Source of the DNA: CAVSWT01 sp963731745
Lineage (GTDB): Bacteria; Bacteroidota; Ignavibacteria; Ignavibacteriales; Ignavibacteriaceae
Assembly (NCBI GenBank): GCA_963731745.1
Contig: CAVSWT010000024.1
Span: forward strand, 124,001-188,000
Direction: 5' to 3'
Length of the DNA: 64,000 nucleotides
Shown here: positions 59,246 through 64,000 of the stretch, piece after piece
Layout: every line of letters begins with the position of its first letter
How positions within the stretch are numbered: position 1 is the stretch's first letter
The notes under the pieces: generated by a model
Told to the model about the DNA's origin: nothing
Databases searched by the model: none
The model's input: the letters and a program-made list of their open reading frames with translations, nothing else
Program-made: the position numbers and the translations under genes

Positions 59246-61296
59246 TTTGAGGTAATATTAGTTTAAAGATTGTGCCGGTTGGCAAATTATTTTCAATTTT
59301 AATTAAACCATTATGCTGTGAAATTATTTTTTGAGTAATACTTAATCCCAGACCGTTCCCGTCTTTCTTAGTTGTAAAATAAAGATCAAAAATTTTCTTT
59401 TTATTCTCATCTGTAATCCCCGAACCGTTATCTATCACTTCGATATATAAATTAGAGTCTAGTAAATAATAATTTAATGAAACTTTACTTTTATTATTCA
59501 CCGCATCAAATGCGTTTTGAAGTATATTTATTATTGACTGCTTAATTAATTCAGGATCAAAATCAGCATCCAAATTTTTGATCAGCTGTAACTTTGAAAT
59601 CGATATTTTTTATTTTCGCTTGTTCAGAAAAAAGAAGATGAATGTCATCAAAAAATTCTTTTACATTAATTATTTTCTTTTGAAGATCAATTGGTTTTGC
59701 ATAATTAAGAAACTGCGAAATTATTTTATTTATTCTATCAACTTCATCTTTTAATACTTTAATTATGCTGATGTATTCTTCACCATCATTTTGCGGTTCA
59801 AATTCTCGTCTTAATCTTTGAGCAATCATTCCAATGGAATTAATCGGATTTCTTATTTCATGCGCAACGCCTGAAGCTAATTCTCCCATCGCGGAAAGTT
59901 TCTCCTGCCTTTTTGCCTGCTCTTCAAGGTTTTTTGTTTGGGTTAAATCAGTAATGACAATTGTATGATTCTCAATTTCATTTTTGTCATTTAAATTTTT
60001 GGTGATGCTTATTGATAAAATCTTTTGTTCTTTATTTATCTCTAATTTACTTTCAAAATAAATGCTTGTTTCGTATGAAATATTAATTTTATCCTTAATG
60101 AAGCCTAACTTCCCGCCAATAATTTCAGATATATTTCTGTTTATAACAAACTCAGATTTCACTTCAAACAACTGTTCCGAAAATTTGTTGAATAAAATAA
60201 TCCGAAAGCTGCTATTTAAAACTATTACGGCCTCAGCCATATTTTGCAGTACTGAACTGCTTAGTGTTTTAAAGTTTTTATATTCATTAGAAACCGTTTT
60301 TAAATTTTGCATAGTGAACAAAATACTTAAAACGATTATGCTGATGGCAGCAAGTATTAAGGAAATAATAATTATTCGCCTATACATTCTTGCTTCAAGA
60401 TTCCTGATTTCATCCAGAGATAAACCGATTCGATACAAACCGATGATCTCATTATCCTTTAACAATCTTTTAACAACTTCAAAAGTTTCAGTTCCTTTAA
60501 AACTTATTATCCTTGTGTAGATGCTGTCATTTTCTAATGCTTCTCGCAAAAAATGATCTTCGTTGATAGAAGAAAGTGAATCCACATTTTTACTTGCTGC
60601 CAAGATTCCTTCATAATCCTGCAAGGCAATAAATTCAATTCCGGAGTTGTCCCCCATATCTTGAATGATTTTTCCTATACCTATTTTCTTCCTAAATTCT
60701 AAAAAATTTTTAGCATCCAGATTAATTACAATTGCTCCCTTTTTTCCAGATCTAGAAATTGCTACAGCATATCTTTGCTCATCCGAATATTGCGCATTTT
60801 TGAGACCAATAATTAGTTCATGAGTTTTCCCAGTTAGGATAGGTTTAATCTCTTCATATCTATTAACATTCCCTTCAGGATGCGGATGGTTTTTTGTTGG
60901 AATCCGGTTGGATAAAATACGGTCACCGTTTTTATTAAAGATATTAATTCGAAAAAGATTATTCTGAATTCCAATTTCAATTAATTTTTTTTGAGTTAAT
61001 GAATTTAAACTGTCCAATCGTTTAATCAGTCTGGCATTATTCAATAATCTTTCAGCTATTAATTCTTCTATCTCATAACTTGAATTAAGAGTATTTATGC
61101 TGCTTAAAGATATGGTTTCTATAAGTGATGAAGCTTGTTCATGCAGGAGATGAAAAATTTCTTCTTTGCTTTGCTTCAATTCAAAGTAAGCCGAAGCAAT
61201 CATTACAATTCCGATTGTTAATGAAATAGCAATGATGATTGAAGGATTGAGCTTAAATTTTCTTCCCATAAAGTTATCGTGCAATATTCTGTCCAC
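59232..61296 (-). pseudogene. Membrane sensor kinase (NtrB/AtoS-like) with frameshift
   Basis: The partner kinase of the NtrC-type regulator, split by one base. The 5' part (59563-61296, 577 codons) has a membrane helix at about 17-36, a large extracytoplasmic sensor domain, a second helix at about 305-328, a PAS region and the HisKA box GVAHEIRNPINS. It then runs into a stop after KVTADQKFGC. The 3' part (59232-59573) holds the ATPase domain (N box NILQNAFDA, DNGSGI, GNGLGLSI). Removing one base from the T-run at 59575-59579 joins them, giving KVTADQNLDADFDPEL. All other motifs are intact, so a recent mutation or a sequencing error are both possible. Confidence 0.87.
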
Positions 61297-61356
61297 TAAA
61301 TTAATATTATAATAAGTAGGATACTCGAAACTTCAATAAGTTTCTGAAAATAATTT

Positions 61357-61396
61357 TTCGACAAAGAAGTCGATTTAAATCGTCTCAATGGTCGAA
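61357..61396 (+). promoter_or_regulatory. Tandem activator site upstream of the second DGDGICD gene
   Basis: TTCGAC-AAAGAA-GTCGAT (61357-61374) and ATCGTC-TCAATG-GTCGAA (61379-61396) repeat the arrangement seen at 56115-56153, with starts 22 bp apart. They lie about 95 bp upstream of the sigma-54 start near 61471, an ordinary distance for an NtrC-type activator. The divergent kinase gene starts 60 bp to the left. Confidence 0.72.
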
Positions 61397-61444
61397 TACT
61401 TAGAATAGTATGATGATTATCCATAAAAAATTTTGAAAAGAAGT

Positions 61445-61460
61445 TGGCATATCGGTTGCA
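61445..61460 (+). promoter_or_regulatory. Sigma-54 promoter for the second DGDGICD gene
   Basis: TGGCATATCGGTTGCA fits the TGGCAYR-N4-TTGCW consensus at every position. The predicted start of transcription is about 61471, 42 bases before the ATG at 61513, which has a GGAG ribosome-binding site. Confidence 0.82.
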
Positions 61461-61512
61461 TAAGATGATCTGACAAAATAAATATTCATTAACAAAATTA
61501 TGGAGTAATAAA

Positions 61513-61929
61513 ATGCAAAGGATATCGAGGTTCACAATCGTAGTCAGTTTAGTTTTATTTCTTGGTTTATACTTAACTGCTTCAGAAACTAACGCACAGC
61601 AAAAAGCAAAAAAAGGCGGCAGTTCATTTGTCGATTTAAATGGTGATGGAATTTGTGATAATTTCACCGGCGGACAAGGCTTTGATGATGATGGTGATGG
61701 AATTCCAAACGGCCAGGACGATGACTATGTTAAACCCCAGGATGGAACAGGAAAAAAACTTATGAAGGGTAAGGCATTTCAAAACAAAGTTGGCAAAGGC
61801 GGATACGGCCCAGGTGACGGAACCGGTAATTGCGGCGTTGGTCCACGCGACGGTACAGGTTACGGTGCAAAAACCGGAGTATGTGATGGAACAGGTCCTA
61901 AAGGAAATAGAAACAGAACGCATAAATAA
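61513..61929 (+). CDS. Small secreted protein with DGDGICD and DGDGIPNGQ motifs
   Basis: A 138-residue exported protein. The signal peptide spans about 1-29 (ending ETNAQ). It is followed by FVDLNGDGICD and then DDDGDGIPNGQDDDY, two Asp-rich loops like thrombospondin-3 or dockerin calcium-binding repeats. The C-terminal half repeats G-x-G-D-G-T-G units (PGDGTGNCG, PRDGTGYG, CDGTG) with Cys and Gly. It shares its first motif with the protein encoded at 56250. A strong terminator follows, so it is a single-gene unit controlled by sigma-54. The function is unknown. Confidence 0.82.
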   Translation: MQRISRFTIVVSLVLFLGLYLTASETNAQQKAKKGGSSFVDLNGDGICDNFTGGQGFDDDGDGIPNGQDDDYVKPQDGTGKKLMKGKAFQNKVGKGGYGPGDGTGNCGVGPRDGTGYGAKTGVCDGTGPKGNRNRTHK

Positions 61930-61963
61930 TCGGAAAAAAAATTAGCTCATTTTTCGTGTTAAG

Positions 61964-61996
61964 GTGCGATGGTTAGATTCCATCGCACTTTTTTTA
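61964..61996 (+). terminator. Rho-independent terminator
   Basis: GTGCGATGG (61964-61972) pairs perfectly with CCATCGCAC (61980-61988) around a 7-base loop and is followed by seven T. It ends the transcript of the gene at 61513. Confidence 0.92.
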
Positions 61997-62089
61997 TATC
62001 ACACCTTAAACAAATTACTTTCTTTTTAATTTTAAATGATTAAATTGTTGTGCAAACACTAACTAAAAATTAATAAGCAAGGATTAACA

Positions 62090-62398
62090 ATGAAGAAATC
62101 GATTGTAGTGCTGTTTCTTTTTGTTTTCAGCCTTAGTTTCTCATTTACTGCAGTTAATATAGCAGATAATAATTCTACCAAAGCAAAAGCTGAAACCAAA
62201 TGCCCATATTTACAAAGTCATCCAGGCTCATCAGGGATTACTTGTCCATATTTGCGTGAAAAAATGAGTCAGGATCATGGTACAATTCAAGATGGCAAAT
62301 TAGATGATATGCCGAAATGTCCTTATATTGAAAAAAATAAAAATGATAAAGGTGATGGGATAAAATATAGCCCGGTTATTGAACTGAAGAGTGTTTAA
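62090..62398 (+). CDS. Small secreted protein with three CPY motifs
   Basis: A 102-residue protein with signal peptide (about 1-23) and a short mature part holding CPYLQ, CPYLRE and CPYIEK, spaced about 17 and 25 residues apart. Repeated Cys-Pro-Tyr units could bind a metal or haem, but that is speculation. No membrane segment or lipobox is seen. It lies after a terminator and has no clear sigma-54 promoter of its own. I do not know a function for this type of protein. Confidence 0.7.
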   Translation: MKKSIVVLFLFVFSLSFSFTAVNIADNNSTKAKAETKCPYLQSHPGSSGITCPYLREKMSQDHGTIQDGKLDDMPKCPYIEKNKNDKGDGIKYSPVIELKSV

Positions 62399-62425
62399 GA
62401 TTGGATTTGACAAAAAATAAAATTT

Positions 62426-64000
62426 TTATTTCATCATTCCTTTCTTCAATAATTTTTCAACAGCTTGTTTGAAGTTACTTAAATTAACAGGCTTTTGGAA
62501 AACATATTCAACACCAAGCTCATTATAATTCTGCCTCGTCATTTTATCAATGTCTGTACTTAAAATCATTACCGGCGGTGTGTTTTTTAAGTTGATCTTA
62601 TACAATTCCCTAATTAATTCATAGCCTGTCATTCTCGGCATAGAATGATCGCTGATAATTAATGCAGGAGTAGTTGCATGGATTTTTTCTAACGCATCCA
62701 CCCCGTCCGAGGCTACATCAATATTATAGTCAGGGGTAATGTTTCTTAAAATTTTGGAATAAAGTAATCTGTCTGTTTTGCTGTCATCTACTAAAAGTAT
62801 ATTTGCTGGAGCAATCGGTAATGTAAATCTAAATTTAGCGCCCTTCCCAAACTCGCTTTCAACCCATATTTTTCCACCGTGTATTTCTATTATTTCTTTA
62901 ACAAGAGAGAGGCCTAAACCTGTTCCTTTTTCGCCTGCGGTTCCATCCGAAGTAAATTTGGATTCAATTTTAAATAACTTTTCTATGTTTTCTTTTTTTA
63001 TACCTGTTCCGGTATCATTAACCGAAAATTCTATAAAACGATTTAATGAAGACTCTGCAACATCCACTGAAATAGTTCCTCTTTCGGATGTGAATTTTAT
63101 TGCATTTGAGATTAAGTTATTTATTACCTGCAGCAACAAACTTTGATCACAAAAGACGAATGTATTCATACTAACATTTGAAACTAATTCAATGTTCTTT
63201 TGATAGGCTGTTCCGCTTAGTGCATTAAATGATTCATCTATTATTTTTGTGATATCAATTTTTTCGGGTTCAAAACGGAATCTGCCTGTTTGTAGACGAG
63301 TCCAATCAAGCAGTGAATTTACGAGAGAAAGCATTGAGCGGGATGATTCCTGTATAAAACTTACGTACTGCCTTGTTTCATCTTGAGTGATTTCATCATC
63401 GTTTAATATTAAATCTGTAAATCCAAGGATTGAACTAAAAGGGGTTCTTAAATCATGGGAAACTATCGAAATAAATTTATCTTTTGTTTCATTCAGCTTT
63501 ATTAAATTCTCAGTAGACTTTTGCAGATCTTCTTCTGCTTTTTTTCGTAGTGAAATATCGCTGACCAAACCATATACCTTTCGAACCTTACCTAACGCAT
63601 CCTTTATTATGTGGAGTTTGTTTCTTACCCAAACAATATTTCCTTGACGATTAATAATTCTGAATTCAAATTCGTCAGCCGACTGCAGCCTTGCTTTAAA
63701 TAAATTTGCTATTTTAACTTTTACAGCGTCAAAATCATCCGGCATAATGATTTTAAAAAATAAACGAGAATCCTTTAAAAACTCTGAGGCTGAAAATCCA
63801 GTGATTTTTTCTACGGAAGGGGTTATAAATATTGGCTGAAATCCTTTTTCGCTTATTTCTATTGTATAAAGAAAATCATCTATATTATCTGCAATGTTTC
63901 TGTATTTTTCTTCTGACTGACGAATTGTAAGCTGAGCTTTTTTTCTTTCAGTTGCATCGCGAATAATTAATTCAATATAGAAATTATCTTCTATTTGAAA
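62426..64000 (-). CDS. PAS histidine kinase/receiver hybrid (5' end outside window)
   Basis: At least 524 residues are encoded, and the frame stays open to the window edge, so the N terminus is missing. The visible part starts with the end of one PAS domain and a second PAS (FLYTIEISEKGFQPIFITPS to WVRNKLHI). A HisKA box (SIVSHDLRTPFSSI) and ATPase domain (DTGTGI, GTGLGLSLV) follow. A C-terminal receiver (ILLVDDSKTD, phospho-acceptor in LIISDHSMPRMTG, Lys in FQKPV) ends it. It is a hybrid kinase likely to pass phosphate to another protein. The ATG at 63745 is internal and not the start. Confidence 0.9.
   Translation of the reverse strand, partial: FQIEDNFYIELIIRDATERKKAQLTIRQSEEKYRNIADNIDDFLYTIEISEKGFQPIFITPSVEKITGFSASEFLKDSRLFFKIIMPDDFDAVKVKIANLFKARLQSADEFEFRIINRQGNIVWVRNKLHIIKDALGKVRKVYGLVSDISLRKKAEEDLQKSTENLIKLNETKDKFISIVSHDLRTPFSSILGFTDLILNDDEITQDETRQYVSFIQESSRSMLSLVNSLLDWTRLQTGRFRFEPEKIDITKIIDESFNALSGTAYQKNIELVSNVSMNTFVFCDQSLLLQVINNLISNAIKFTSERGTISVDVAESSLNRFIEFSVNDTGTGIKKENIEKLFKIESKFTSDGTAGEKGTGLGLSLVKEIIEIHGGKIWVESEFGKGAKFRFTLPIAPANILLVDDSKTDRLLYSKILRNITPDYNIDVASDGVDALEKIHATTPALIISDHSMPRMTGYELIRELYKINLKNTPPVMILSTDIDKMTRQNYNELGVEYVFQKPVNLSNFKQAVEKLLKKGMMK

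Noticed and set aside
1..64000. tRNA, rRNA, CRISPR arrays, prophage or integrase genes
   Set aside because: None could be recognised by reading the sequence; short or divergent tRNAs cannot be fully excluded without a search tool.

Overview
Organism. The window is AT-rich. A large secreted enzyme (26741-28516) ends in a Por/type IX sorting domain with the NYPNPFNPTT-type motif. Genes for Hmc/HybA-HybB-like respiratory modules, [FeFe]-hydrogenases, pectin-degrading enzymes and very many two-component proteins are packed together. This suits an anaerobic or facultative member of the Bacteroidota/Chlorobi group, most likely the Ignavibacteria. That placement is inferred from gene content and the sorting domain, not from a marker gene. 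No rRNA, tRNA, CRISPR array, integrase or transposase was recognised.

Layout. (1) 1-8.4 kb: housekeeping and accessory genes: an OmpR/PhoR-type pair, two EamA transporters, enolase, two lipoproteins and a macrodomain protein. (2) 8.4-24.1 kb: a redox and regulatory supercluster read outward from a 483-bp divergent control region that carries two good sigma-54 promoter matches. The left arm encodes a Tat-exported ferredoxin, an NrfD/HybB membrane subunit, a 13-haem cytochrome, a haem-motif sensor kinase and two receiver proteins fused to glycine-cleavage-H-like domains. The right arm encodes a membrane-anchored H-like protein, a second ferredoxin (no Tat signal), a second NrfD protein, another H-like protein with a Cys motif, a second haem-motif kinase, a sigma-54 activator, an archaemetzincin and a pseudo-receiver/Fis protein. 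(3) 24.3-36.6 kb: threonine catabolism (tdh-kbl), a pectin locus (two GH105-type hydrolases and a pectinesterase), fumarase and a type I pullulanase. (4) 36.6-54.5 kb: [FeFe]-hydrogenase maturation (hydG, frameshifted hydE, aspA, hydF), then a long operon with two NuoE/NuoF/HydA hydrogenase sets separated by a hydrogenase-like sensor kinase and three receiver proteins. (5) 54.7-64 kb: kinases, an NtrC-type activator with a frameshifted partner kinase, two small secreted proteins sharing a DGDGICD motif, a beta-barrel protein, a CPY-repeat secreted peptide, and a PAS kinase/receiver hybrid cut by the window edge.

How the parts fit. Three units appear to be under sigma-54 control: the cytochrome/NrfD cluster, the hydrogenase operon and the two DGDGICD genes. 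In the last, the two promoters share a tandem upstream palindrome (WTCGNC-N6-GTCGNW, two copies 21-22 bp apart, about 100 bp upstream), and the NtrC/kinase pair lies between the two genes, so a local regulon can be proposed. The cytochrome cluster looks like a transmembrane electron-transfer complex with its own redox sensing: covalent-haem sensor kinases signal to receivers carrying H-protein folds that appear to lack the lipoyl lysine. This is the most unusual assembly in the window. Two genes (hydE and the kinase at 59232-61296) each carry a single-base homopolymer frameshift, which may be sequencing errors.
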